Positions 44,359 to 52,858 are shown, counted from the first letter of the stretch. The stretch is DNA of 64,000 bases from Streptomyces sp. NBC_00094 (GCF_026343125.1 NZ_JAPEMB010000001.1:7321501-7385500); one strand, 5' to 3'. A program made the numbers and translations. The notes: generated by a model from the sequence alone, not told the origin.

Positions 44359-46140
44359 TCACATCCGCCGGTCCCGGCCGGTCCCTTCGAGGAGAATCTG
44401 CTGCCTGCCCCAGGCGCTGCTCCGGTCGGCCTCGGCCGGCGGGTCCTGGACGATCACGTACCGACGGGGCGCCAGCACGCCGGGCCGCCCGGGGAGGGCG
44501 TCCATCAGCGCGGCGTGCGCCCCCTCCGGGGTCAGCGGGGAGCCCCCGGAGGCGATGAACGCGGTGAGCCCGTGCTCGGCGTCCCCTTCCGCCGAACCCC
44601 CGGTACGCGGGGGATCCGACGTGACATGCACGGGAAGGCCGTCGAGGACCCGGCTCAGGGTCGCCGCGACGGCGGGCGGCGAGACCCAGCAGCCGTCCAC
44701 CCGCTCCCAGTCCGCTCCGCGCTCGACCGGGCGGACCCCCGTCACCTCCGTGAGCGCGGCGAGCGGCACGTCCGCGACGGCGGCCGCCTCCAGAAGGCGG
44801 ACGAGACCGGCGAGGAAGCCCTCCGCCTCGTCGCGGGGGAACAGCGCGGGATCGACCCATATACCGAGCCGGAGCAGGGGGTCGATCTCGTGGACGAAGG
44901 TCAGGACCCGGGCCGGCAGTACCTGGCCCGGTCCCCGGCTGATCTCCAGATCCGGCCGGGGGGCGTTCTCCCCCTGGGCCGCGGCGTCGAGCGTGGAAGG
45001 GAGGGAGGGCGGCAGCGAGCTGACGTCGTTGAAGACGACGTCGCGGGCGAAGTGGCTGCCGCGCTCGAAGGTGGCCCGGCCGATCATCTCCCACAGGGCC
45101 ACCGCGTCGAACTGGCTGTGCCGGTACGAGTTGAGCGCCGCGCCCCATGCCGTGCGGAGCAGCGCGTCGAAGGTGGGGACCCGTACGTCGAGGGAGAGCA
45201 GAGCGTCCTGGGAGAGGGTGTTCACGGAGCGGACCAGCCGTGGCGTGTACCGGTTGGAGGTCGGTACGGCGGCGACGCAGGCGTCCTGGCCCGTGCGGTG
45301 GGCGAGCAGCGCGCACCAGGCCGTGAGGAGCACGGTGGCCGGGAGGCCGCCGGTACGTTCCGTCACCAGGGCCAGCGCCCGGGCGCCCCGCCGCGACCGG
45401 AGCGTGAGCTGCGGCGCGTGGACCTCGGCGCCCTCGGCACCGGGCTCGGCGAACATGGCCTGCGGTCCGGTGCGGATGATCCGCTCCCAATACCTCAACG
45501 AGGCACCGGACTTGCGGAGCCCGGCCGGGGTCGACTCCTCCGCGGCGAGGTCGAGCGGCGTGAGCGCCGACTGAGGGGGGAGCGTCTCGCCGGTCAGCAG
45601 CGCGAGCCATTCCTCCTTGAGGACGGCGAGCGCGCTGATGTCCGCGACGGCGTGGCTGGCCGCCAGGGCGACGAAGACCGGGGCACCGTCGACGGTGACG
45701 AGGGAGATGCGCAGGGGGAAGTCGCGGTCCAGGTGGAAGCGCTCGTCCCGGGCCCGGAGCGCCAACGACTCGGCGTACCGGGCGGGTTCCTCGGGGAGTT
45801 CGGTGTGGTCGAGGACGGTGACCATGAACTCGCCGGAAGCCGCGACGACTTGCTCGCCGGGCGCCGTCCCGGGGGCGTACGGGAAGGTGGTGCGCAGGCC
45901 CTCGTGCCGTACCGCGAGAGCGCGCAGGGCGTCGACCGCCGCGTCCAGCCGGATCCCGGGGGGCGCCGGCCACACGTCGTGGATGTTGATGTGGGCGGGC
46001 TCGTCGCGCAGGACGCAGCGGATCATGTTGGCCTGCCCCATGGTGACGGGGCCCCGGCGCTCCTGACCGCCCGCGTAGGCGACGGTGAGGGTGCGGGTGT
46101 CCACTTCCTTCGGCTGCGAGGAGTCTCGCTCGCTCACCAT
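44359..46140 (-). CDS. Free-standing NRPS condensation-domain protein
   Basis: A 593-residue protein with the condensation (CoA-dependent acyltransferase) fold and no A or T domain. Motifs are TMGQANMI at 33-40 (C1), RHEGLRTTF at 79-87 (C2) and the active-site segment ASHAVADIS at 161-169. There the second histidine (H163) and the aspartate (D167) of HHxxxDG are kept, but the first His is Ser and the Gly is Ile. The extra C-terminal 130 residues are not recognised. It could join the aminoacyl group on the nearby carrier protein to an amine or alcohol. ATG 46140 overlaps the upstream gene; GTG 46137 is also possible. Confidence 0.82.
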   Translation of the reverse strand: MVSERDSSQPKEVDTRTLTVAYAGGQERRGPVTMGQANMIRCVLRDEPAHINIHDVWPAPPGIRLDAAVDALRALAVRHEGLRTTFPYAPGTAPGEQVVAASGEFMVTVLDHTELPEEPARYAESLALRARDERFHLDRDFPLRISLVTVDGAPVFVALAASHAVADISALAVLKEEWLALLTGETLPPQSALTPLDLAAEESTPAGLRKSGASLRYWERIIRTGPQAMFAEPGAEGAEVHAPQLTLRSRRGARALALVTERTGGLPATVLLTAWCALLAHRTGQDACVAAVPTSNRYTPRLVRSVNTLSQDALLSLDVRVPTFDALLRTAWGAALNSYRHSQFDAVALWEMIGRATFERGSHFARDVVFNDVSSLPPSLPSTLDAAAQGENAPRPDLEISRGPGQVLPARVLTFVHEIDPLLRLGIWVDPALFPRDEAEGFLAGLVRLLEAAAVADVPLAALTEVTGVRPVERGADWERVDGCWVSPPAVAATLSRVLDGLPVHVTSDPPRTGGSAEGDAEHGLTAFIASGGSPLTPEGAHAALMDALPGRPGVLAPRRYVIVQDPPAEADRSSAWGRQQILLEGTGRDRRM

Positions 46141-47441
46141 GTGATGCCTTTCGGGGACGTCGTGGAGCGGGTCAGCGGCGCCCAGGCGTCGATCAGGAGG
46201 GCGAAGTCCTCCATGTCGAGCCGGGCCTCGTCGAGGAGTTGCTCGCGTTCGGCCGCGAGGACGTCCGCGGCCTCGGCGTAGCGGCCGCCGAGCTTGCGGT
46301 AGGAGCGGTCGAGGACGTCGAACCGTTCGGCGTTCTCGACGGGGTCGAGGCGGGTGCTGTCGCGCACGAACCCGGCCACGGCGGACGCGCGGACGAGTCC
46401 CTCCGCGTCGAGCAGCTCGTCGCCGGCCGCGGCCATGCGGGCGTACACGGCGTTGAGGTGCGGCATCGACAGGAGGAACTTCGCGAGCCGCCGCTGGTAG
46501 GAGAGGAAGCCGCTGTCGGAACGGCGCTCGCCCGTGTGGAAGTTGACGATGTGACGGTTGTGCAGGACACCGGGCAGCCGGGCGTCGTGGACCACGTGGA
46601 TGAGGAAGTAGTCGCTGCCGATGGTGTCGGTGGCGGGCGGCAGCGGCACCTGCCCGTACACCTCGCGGGCGAAGCCGATGTTGCACATGTCCACCCGCAT
46701 GGGGCTGACGCTGGTGAGCGTGGTGCGGTCGCCGGTGAACGGGGCCGTCCCGGCGCCGCGGAACGATTCCTGGATCAGGTTCCGCCGCCAGATCTCCGGA
46801 TAACCGTCGGGGACCGACAGGCCGATGACGTCCTCGTAGACGGCGGGGTCGAGCCGGTGGATCTCCTCGACGTCCACGGACATCTCGCCGACGAAGGACC
46901 CGCCGACCATGGCCACCGGCCGGTCCGCGCACGCGGGGTCGAGCCTGCGCCGGGACATCAGCCCCGCCACGTCGGCGGCCCGCCGCCCCAGGGACGTCAG
47001 CTCGTGGTGGAGCGGGAACACCGGCTCGCCGTCCAGGTACTGGTACCGGCTGTCGGAGTCCCGGCGGTGCACCGAAGCGCAGCCCAGGGCCTCCGCGAAC
47101 AGGAAGGCGCGGTTGGTGCAGGCGCCGTAGGACACCCGGGACGGCAGCATCAGGTCGAGCATCCGGTCGGGCGAGGCGAGGCCGGCCCGGGCGATCGTCT
47201 CCCGCAGGAAGGTCCGCTGCTCGGCCTCGTCGAGGTGGTGGACGACGACACCGGGGGCCGGGGGCAGCGCGCGCACCGCCGCACGGTGCTCGGCGAGCAC
47301 CGGGGCGTCGGAGGAGTCCAGGACGAGGAGGTGCACCTCGACGTCGAAACGGCGCGCTCCGTAGGCGGCTTCCTCGGCGACCGCCCTGATGGTGTCGGCG
47401 CAGGCCCGGTTGGTCGGGAGGGTCAGACAGACGCGGCGCAC
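46134..47441 (-). CDS. GT-A-like protein (DUF6271-type)
   Basis: A 435-residue soluble protein. The N-terminus (VRRVCLTLPTNRACADTI) and an EVHLLVLDSSD strand, followed by RRDSDSRYQ at 127-134 with a DxD metal site, suggest a nucleotide-sugar glycosyltransferase fold. I recall similar actinobacterial proteins as DUF6271. GTG 47441 follows GGAGA and overlaps the dioxygenase gene by 19 bp; a start further upstream would overlap more. If a transferase, it might glycosylate the carrier-bound or released product. Function is unproven. Confidence 0.65.
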   Translation of the reverse strand: MRRVCLTLPTNRACADTIRAVAEEAAYGARRFDVEVHLLVLDSSDAPVLAEHRAAVRALPPAPGVVVHHLDEAEQRTFLRETIARAGLASPDRMLDLMLPSRVSYGACTNRAFLFAEALGCASVHRRDSDSRYQYLDGEPVFPLHHELTSLGRRAADVAGLMSRRRLDPACADRPVAMVGGSFVGEMSVDVEEIHRLDPAVYEDVIGLSVPDGYPEIWRRNLIQESFRGAGTAPFTGDRTTLTSVSPMRVDMCNIGFAREVYGQVPLPPATDTIGSDYFLIHVVHDARLPGVLHNRHIVNFHTGERRSDSGFLSYQRRLAKFLLSMPHLNAVYARMAAAGDELLDAEGLVRASAVAGFVRDSTRLDPVENAERFDVLDRSYRKLGGRYAEAADVLAAEREQLLDEARLDMEDFALLIDAWAPLTRSTTSPKGITW

Positions 47442-48511
47442 GACGGTTCTCCGCTCAGGCCCTCGGCGGCGGCGGTGTCGTGCCACGAGGTGAGGCCGAG
47501 GAGCCGGCTGCCCAGCTCGGTCAGCTCGGCCGTGGGGTAGCGCTTGGACTCGTGGAGCACCGGGTCGCCGACGAGGGTGCGGTTCCAGCGCGGGGTGCGC
47601 AGGTGCCGCCAGGACTCGACCCGGGACCGCCGCAGTCTCTCGTGCTCCTCAAGGGCCGGCATCATCGACAGGTACTGGACCGCCCGCACGCCGTTCTCCG
47701 AGACGTTGCGCGCCACGCCGTGGGCGAGGAGGCCGTTCCAGATCAGCAGGTCACCGGGGTGGAGTTCGGGGCGTACGACGGGGAACTCCGTCCGGTCCAC
47801 GGCGGGGCGCAGCGGGTCCCGGTCGGCCGGCTGGCCGATCTTCCACTCCTCGAACTGCCGGAACAGCTCGGGGTCGCACTGGAAACCGCCGGTCTCCGGG
47901 CGGGTGTCGTTGAGCGCGATGATCCCCTGCACGCGCTGCGGCGGTACGCCGATCGTCGTGTCGATGTCCCAGTGCAGCTCGATGTCGAAGCCCCGGTCCG
48001 TGGGCTCGATCAGGGCGCGGTCGCGGTTCCCGACGTTGGGCGGGTTGAGGTTGAGCCGGTCCAGGGTGACCCACAGCTCCTCGCAGTCCCATACGTCGAC
48101 GAAGGCGTCGTACACGCGCTGGGCCTGGCGGCTGTTCCAGAGGAGCTGGTGGTGGTACGCCTCGACGAATCCGTAGACGTGCAGCTGCTGGTCCAGCTCG
48201 GAGCGGAACGGCCGCTCCTCGTACCAGCTTTCCGGCCTGTCCGGGTCGAGCCCCTGGAAGTCCCAGGTGAAGTCGAGGAGCCGACGGGCCTCTTCGGCCG
48301 GGATCGCCTCGCGGACGATGACGTACCCGTACGTCTGCCAGTGCGCGAAGTCCTCCTCGGACAGCACCCGCAGGGGGCGTGACTTCTTCAACTCCCGCAG
48401 CGTGGTCTGCGCCAGATAGGCCTCGCCGTCGGCGCTGAAGTACGGCAGGTCCGACGCCGCTCGGTGCAGGTAGGGGCGGCGCGGGCGGCCGTGGGGAGCG
48501 GGGGTCGTCAT
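47423..48511 (-). CDS. Phytanoyl-CoA-dioxygenase-like Fe(II)/2OG oxygenase
   Basis: A 362-residue protein with the PhyH fold. The iron ligands are H180 and D182 (LHWDID) and H264 (LLAHGVARN), and R276 (NGVRAVQYL) should hold 2-oxoglutarate. Such enzymes hydroxylate amino acids or carrier-bound acyl groups in natural product pathways. It heads the minus-strand operon, with its promoter in the shared divergent region. The likely substrate is the aminoacyl group loaded on the neighbouring carrier protein. Confidence 0.9.
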   Translation of the reverse strand: MTTPAPHGRPRRPYLHRAASDLPYFSADGEAYLAQTTLRELKKSRPLRVLSEEDFAHWQTYGYVIVREAIPAEEARRLLDFTWDFQGLDPDRPESWYEERPFRSELDQQLHVYGFVEAYHHQLLWNSRQAQRVYDAFVDVWDCEELWVTLDRLNLNPPNVGNRDRALIEPTDRGFDIELHWDIDTTIGVPPQRVQGIIALNDTRPETGGFQCDPELFRQFEEWKIGQPADRDPLRPAVDRTEFPVVRPELHPGDLLIWNGLLAHGVARNVSENGVRAVQYLSMMPALEEHERLRRSRVESWRHLRTPRWNRTLVGDPVLHESKRYPTAELTELGSRLLGLTSWHDTAAAEGLSGEPSCAASV

Positions 48512-48561
48512 GGGGTCCCTCCGAAGCGGGAGTCAGGGCCTGCCGGTTACCCAGCAGCAGC

Positions 48562-48577
48562 ATTGGTTTAGACCATA
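48562..48577. promoter_or_regulatory. DasR-like (dre) operator, left
   Basis: ATTGGTTTAGACCATA is a palindrome close to the DasR consensus AGTGGTCTAGACCACT. It lies 51 bp before the dioxygenase start codon in the 413-bp divergent region 48512-48924, so it could control the left operon. DasR responds to glucosamine-6-phosphate and controls several antibiotic pathways. The assignment is by motif only. Confidence 0.5.
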
Positions 48578-48676
48578 GCCCCTGTCAAGTGACGCATCGA
48601 TATGCCCAGTTGTTTCGCCTTCGTGGGTGAAAGGGCTTCCCATGACCCCTCGTCGGACCTCCCCGCACCCGGCGGC

Positions 48677-48692
48677 TTTGGTCTAGACAAGC
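48677..48692. promoter_or_regulatory. DasR-like (dre) operator, right
   Basis: TTTGGTCTAGACAAGC contains the core GGTCTAGAC of the same consensus. It is 115 bp from the left site and about 230 bp from the ligase start codon. Two sites between divergent operons would allow joint repression. The remaining part of 48512-48924 has no gene. Confidence 0.5.
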
Positions 48693-48924
48693 TGTGAGCG
48701 ACTGACCTAGGGTCCATGGGGCAGCCCCGGTCCCCATGGGCCCCGGCGGGCCCCGTGCGACCCCGTGGCCCCGATGGGTCGGCGGCCGGATTCGCCGCTG
48801 CGTCCGGTCAACGGCGACCGTTTTCCCGGGCGTTCGCACCTGTGTCATCACGCCGCGGCGACGCGTCCCGCCGACCCGGCCGACGCCCCCGACTGTTAGC
48901 CCACGCTGAGAGGGAGCGGTTTCC

Positions 48925-49785
48925 ATGAGTACGTCACGTGTCACGGCCTTGCCGGACGGCGGTCTGAAGAACCCCGGTCCGGGTCTGCTCACCCTCGACC
49001 CGGTCCACACGGCCCTGCTGCACGGCCTGGACGACCTGCTGACCGGTCTCGCCGCCCGCCTCTCCGCCCCCGAGGTCGTCGGACCGCCGCTGCTGGCCGT
49101 GGAAGGCCTGGAGCGGCTGGACTACTTCCGCAACTTCCCCCATCTCGGCGTCTCCGCAGGGCGGTTCACCCCCGAGGCCCTCGACGGCCTGGCCGCCGGT
49201 GAACAGCCGGGCGAGCTGCCGCTGCGGCCGACCGGCCATCTCCTGCCCTCCGCCACCTGCTACGGCCTGCTGCTCTCCCTGGAAGGGCGGGACGTCGGCG
49301 AGGACGGGCTGCGGCTCTCCGCGACCGGCCGCTGCTTCCGTAACGAGACCCACTACGACGGACTGCGGCGCCTCTGGGGCTTCCACATGCGCGAGGTCCT
49401 CTATCTCGGCACCAAGGACGGCGCGGTCGAACACCTGCAGAGAGGCGGCGAGTTCGTCCAGGAGATCGCCGGACGCCTGGGCCTCGACCTCACCCGGGCC
49501 ACGGCCGACGACCCGTTCTACGACCGGGGCGGCTCCCGGGCCCGCCTCATGGCGCTCGACCCCGTCAAGCACGAGTTCAGCGCCCCGGACGGCACCGCCA
49601 TCGCCTCCGTGAACCGGCACCGCAACTTCTTCGGCGAGCGGCTGGACATCCGCGCGGGCTCCCAGGGACCCGCGTACAGCGCCTGCGTCGCCTTCGGCGT
49701 CGAGCGCTGGGTGCACGCGATGATCCTCGCCCACGGCACCCCCGAGCAGGCACTCGAACACCTCCGCGCCGCCTCCGCGGCCTGA
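48925..49785 (+). CDS. Amino acid:[carrier protein] ligase (SerRS-like, tRNA-independent)
   Basis: A 286-residue class II synthetase core with no tRNA-binding coiled coil. It follows the atypical SerRS family that activates an amino acid and moves it to the phosphopantetheine of a carrier protein. Motif 2 reads RCFRNETHYDGLRRLWGFHM. Candidate zinc ligands are C112, E157 and C254, the Cys/Glu/Cys pattern of the Bradyrhizobium aa:CP ligases. Those enzymes use Gly or Ala; the substrate here is not readable. A free carrier protein and a PPTase follow directly. GAGGGAG precedes ATG 48925. It replaces an NRPS A domain in this cluster. Confidence 0.88.
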   Translation: MSTSRVTALPDGGLKNPGPGLLTLDPVHTALLHGLDDLLTGLAARLSAPEVVGPPLLAVEGLERLDYFRNFPHLGVSAGRFTPEALDGLAAGEQPGELPLRPTGHLLPSATCYGLLLSLEGRDVGEDGLRLSATGRCFRNETHYDGLRRLWGFHMREVLYLGTKDGAVEHLQRGGEFVQEIAGRLGLDLTRATADDPFYDRGGSRARLMALDPVKHEFSAPDGTAIASVNRHRNFFGERLDIRAGSQGPAYSACVAFGVERWVHAMILAHGTPEQALEHLRAASAA

Positions 49786-49849
49786 CGCCCGCGGCCCGAA
49801 CCGCTCGATCCTCAGGACCACCCGTACCAGCAAGGAGTGACCCCGCACC

Positions 49850-50122
49850 ATGGAACGTATCGCCGCGTGGCTCCACGAGAAGAACCCCGGCCTCGACGGC
49901 CCGATCGAGACCGACGAGGACCTCATCGAGGCCCGGCTCATCGACTCGATGGACTTCCTGGAGTTCATCGACCTCCTGGAGGAGATCTCCGGCGACAGCA
50001 TCGACCTCCAGGACGTCACCATCGACGACTTCCGCACGCTCGACCGCGTACGGCAGCGCTTCCTGACGCCGCCCGGAACGGCGACGGCCTCCGGAACGGC
50101 CGTCCCGGCGGCCGCCGGATGA
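49850..50122 (+). CDS. Free acyl/aminoacyl carrier protein
   Basis: A 90-residue protein: an 80-residue acidic carrier fold plus an Ala/Thr tail. The phosphopantetheine site is S33 in LIDSMDFLEFI. The helix 2 sequence resembles carrier proteins of aa:CP ligases more than NRPS T domains, which have GGxS. GGAGTGA lies before the ATG. It would receive the amino acid from the ligase just upstream and present it to the dioxygenase and condensation protein. Confidence 0.92.
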   Translation: MERIAAWLHEKNPGLDGPIETDEDLIEARLIDSMDFLEFIDLLEEISGDSIDLQDVTIDDFRTLDRVRQRFLTPPGTATASGTAVPAAAG

Positions 50123-50132
50123 CCCCTCGCCC

Positions 50133-50942
50133 GTGACCGGCGGCCCGCCGTCGGACGGAGACGGCCGTACGGCGCTGGCCGCCGCGGCGACCACCGGGGA
50201 GGTCCTCGCCCACCCGGAGCTCCACGAGGGACTGCTCGCACCGTGGGAGCTGCGACGGCTGGACGCGGTACGGGTGCCGAGCCGCCGCGACGACGTCCTG
50301 GCCGCGCGGCTGCTGCTGCGGCTGTGCGTCGCCCGGTACACCGGGCGGTCCCCGGCCGCGTCGGCCCCGGCCCAGTTCTGCGCCGCGTGCCGGCGCCCCG
50401 GCCACGGCCGCCCGTACCTCCCCGGCCGTCCCGGCGTGGGCATCAGCCTGAGCCACGCCGACGGGCTCGTCGCGGCGGCCGTCGGCCCCGGCGCGGTCGG
50501 CGTCGACGTGGAGCCCTCGACCCGCCGCCCCGGCCCCCTGGCGGTACTGCGGCGCGTCCTCCCCGAGGCCGAGGTACGGAAGGCCGCCGCGGAACCGGAC
50601 CCCGGCGCCGCCCTGCTCCGCCTCTGGGTGCGGAGGGAAGCCCTGCTGAAAGCGGGTGAGGACGACGTCCGGCTGCTGGAGTGGACGGACCGGCACCGCT
50701 CCGCCGTGGTGGCGGTGGCCGCCACCGCCCCCGCCACGACCTTCTCCGTCGGACCGGGAAGCGCGGACCCCGGCCCCTTACGGGCGGCGTGCGGTCAGGC
50801 CGCCGAACCCCACGCGGTGGTCAGCCCGTCCAGCCACGCCGGCGGCAGTTCGGCGGCGTCCCACTCCTCGTGCAGCGCCGTCGGCGCGGCGATGAGCCGT
50901 TCCAGCACGGCGACGCTGGTGGCGGAGTGGACGAGGGAGTAG
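50133..50942 (+). CDS. Sfp-type phosphopantetheinyl transferase (PPTase 2)
   Basis: A 269-residue protein with PPTase signatures ISLSHADGLVAAAV, GVDVE and WVRREALLKAG. GTG 50133 is 11 bp after the carrier protein stop. The normal Sfp fold ends near residue 210. The last 50 residues (Ser/Ala-rich) overlap the gene on the opposite strand by 148 bp, so the natural stop may reflect read-through of a decayed end. It should activate the neighbouring carrier protein. Confidence 0.88.
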   Translation: MTGGPPSDGDGRTALAAAATTGEVLAHPELHEGLLAPWELRRLDAVRVPSRRDDVLAARLLLRLCVARYTGRSPAASAPAQFCAACRRPGHGRPYLPGRPGVGISLSHADGLVAAAVGPGAVGVDVEPSTRRPGPLAVLRRVLPEAEVRKAAAEPDPGAALLRLWVRREALLKAGEDDVRLLEWTDRHRSAVVAVAATAPATTFSVGPGSADPGPLRAACGQAAEPHAVVSPSSHAGGSSAASHSSCSAVGAAMSRSSTATLVAEWTRE

Positions 50943-51523
50943 CGGCCGTGGATCGCGATGGCGCTGCCCGGCCCGTACTCCGCGTACAGCCGCTCCAGGC
51001 GGGCGTGATGGACCGAGGAGAACTCCGTCAGCCGCCCCGGGTACCCCGCCCGCTGCCGGGGGCTCATCGTCCCCAGGACCGCGGTGAGCACCTGTTCGGT
51101 GGCATCCGGGTCGAGGTCGGAGACGGCGGTGTACGAGAGGTAGAGCGGCGTGACCGCCACCTTCGCCCGCTCCATCTCGGCCCGCCCGACGGGCGAGCGG
51201 TCGTCGGCGGAGGTCACCGTCGGATCGAGCGTGATCGCCTCGCGGAGCGTGCGCTCGGCGATGTCGCCGAGCTCGTCGGCGACGGCCCGGGTGCCGGCGA
51301 GCCAGCCGGCCGCGTAGAGCTCGCCCTTCTCCTCCGGAGCGCTCCGCCCACGGCCGACCTCCGTCTGCGCGAGGGCCAGTGCGCCGGCCTCGACGAGCCC
51401 GATCAGCTCCTCGGCGTCGCCGGACCAGACCCCCGCACGCGCCAGGAGCTGGAGGAGCGTCCTCTTGGCGTTGAGGACGCTGTCCGCGTCCAGCGTCTGC
51501 CGTCCCTCGTCGGCGGCGCTCAT
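50795..51523 (-). CDS. Unknown protein, convergent with PPTase 2
   Basis: A 242-residue soluble, helical protein that I cannot assign to a family. Ala- and Leu-rich segments alternate with acidic ones; no cysteines or membrane spans are visible. The ATG at 51523 follows GGAGGAGCC. Its last 148 bp run antisense to the PPTase 2 3' end, so the real boundary of one of the two genes is uncertain. It might be a regulator or immunity-like protein of the cluster, but nothing proves that. Confidence 0.65.
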   Translation of the reverse strand: MSAADEGRQTLDADSVLNAKRTLLQLLARAGVWSGDAEELIGLVEAGALALAQTEVGRGRSAPEEKGELYAAGWLAGTRAVADELGDIAERTLREAITLDPTVTSADDRSPVGRAEMERAKVAVTPLYLSYTAVSDLDPDATEQVLTAVLGTMSPRQRAGYPGRLTEFSSVHHARLERLYAEYGPGSAIAIHGRYSLVHSATSVAVLERLIAAPTALHEEWDAAELPPAWLDGLTTAWGSAA

Positions 51524-51751
51524 GGGCTCCTCCTCGTGTCTTCCGCGTCTCGTCCGTGTCTCTCGAACGGCGCGGTTCCGGGGTGCCCCTCGTGCTTCGC
51601 CGTCTCCGGACACGCACCCCGCCACGGACACTAGCAGCGGCCGATCATCCCGATCGTGACGCCTGATCACCCGGAACGGCCCGCTGTGCTGGTCGGGCGA
51701 ATGTCGGGCCGGCGGCGTGGGCCCGAGAGGCCCCGGTGGTACGTCGTCGGC

Positions 51752-52858
51752 ATGCAGCCAGGCACAGCACCGCCGGTGACCCCGTTCCTCCGCACGGCCG
51801 CCGCCTACGCGTGGCGGCTCCTGATCGTGGGCCTGCTCGTCTACAGCCTGTTCGCCGTCCTCGGCCGCTTCCACGAGATCGGGGTGGCCGTCTTCCTCGG
51901 CCTGGTGATCACCGCGCTGCTGCGCCCCGTCGCCGACATCGTCGCCCGGGGCCTGCCGCGGCCGCTGGCGGTCACGCTCACCCTGCTCGGCGGCGTCGCG
52001 CTCGTCCTCGGCGTGCTCGCGCTGGTCGGCGAGGCCGTGGCGGGGGAGCGGACGACGCTGGTCCGCGAGTTCAGGGAGGGCGTCGGCCGGATCGAGGACT
52101 GGCTCGGCCGGCCGCCGTTCCGCCTGCACCAGGAGGCCCTGTCCGACCTCCAGGCCAGGATCGGCCAGTTCCTGTCCAGCCATCGATCGGCCCTGGTGAG
52201 CACGGCGCTGAGCGGCGCGGGGCACGTCGTGGCCGTCCTGACGACACTGGCGCTCGCGCTGTTCTCCGCGGTCTTCTTCATCAACGCGGGAGACCGGCAG
52301 TGGGCCTGGTTCCAGAACCAGCTGCCCGGATCCGTACAGGGCAGGGTGGGGATCGCGGGCCGCGCTGCCTGGCGCACCTTCACCGGCTACACGCGCGGGA
52401 TCGTCCTGGTGGCCGCCGTCAACGCCGTGCTCGTCGGACTCGCGCTCTGGCTCCTCGGGGTCCCGCTGGCCGTCCCGCTCGCCCTGCTGGAGTTCGGCGC
52501 GGCCTTCGTCCCGCTGATCGGCTCGCCGATCGCCCTCGGGGTGGCCGCCGTGGTGGCGCTGGCGTCACAGGGCCCGCTGGTGGCGGCGATCGTGATCGCC
52601 CTGATCGTGGTCATGGGCCAGATCGAGGGACACCTGCTGCACCCGCTCGTCATGAGCCGGGCGGTCCGGCTGCACCCCCTGGTGGTGGCCGTCTCGGTCA
52701 TCGCGGGCTCCATCGCGGCCGGCGTCGTGGGCGCCGTGGTGGCCGTGCCGCTGGTGTCGGTGGTGTGGTCGGTCCACACGGCACTGCGGAAGGCGCGGGC
52801 GGCAGAGGAGGCAGGGGAGGCGCGGGAGGCAGGGGGTGCGACGGGGGCGGAGGGTTAG
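51752..52858 (+). CDS. AI-2E family transporter
   Basis: A 368-residue membrane protein with about eight spans and the family stretches GLVITALLRPVADIVAR, LALFSAVFFINAGDR, FTGYTRGIVLVAAVNAVLVG and GQIEGHLLHPLVMSRAVRLHP. ATG 51752 places the first span at residue 20; ATG 51701 or GTG 51656 would lengthen the N-terminus. The C-terminus has EAGEAREAG repeats. It is only distantly similar to the permease at 25535-26740. Substrate unknown. Confidence 0.88.
   Translation: MQPGTAPPVTPFLRTAAAYAWRLLIVGLLVYSLFAVLGRFHEIGVAVFLGLVITALLRPVADIVARGLPRPLAVTLTLLGGVALVLGVLALVGEAVAGERTTLVREFREGVGRIEDWLGRPPFRLHQEALSDLQARIGQFLSSHRSALVSTALSGAGHVVAVLTTLALALFSAVFFINAGDRQWAWFQNQLPGSVQGRVGIAGRAAWRTFTGYTRGIVLVAAVNAVLVGLALWLLGVPLAVPLALLEFGAAFVPLIGSPIALGVAAVVALASQGPLVAAIVIALIVVMGQIEGHLLHPLVMSRAVRLHPLVVAVSVIAGSIAAGVVGAVVAVPLVSVVWSVHTALRKARAAEEAGEAREAGGATGAEG

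Noticed and set aside
50133..50180. PPTase 2 and the carrier protein as one fused gene
   Set aside because: A TGA at 50120-50122 separates them and the frames differ.
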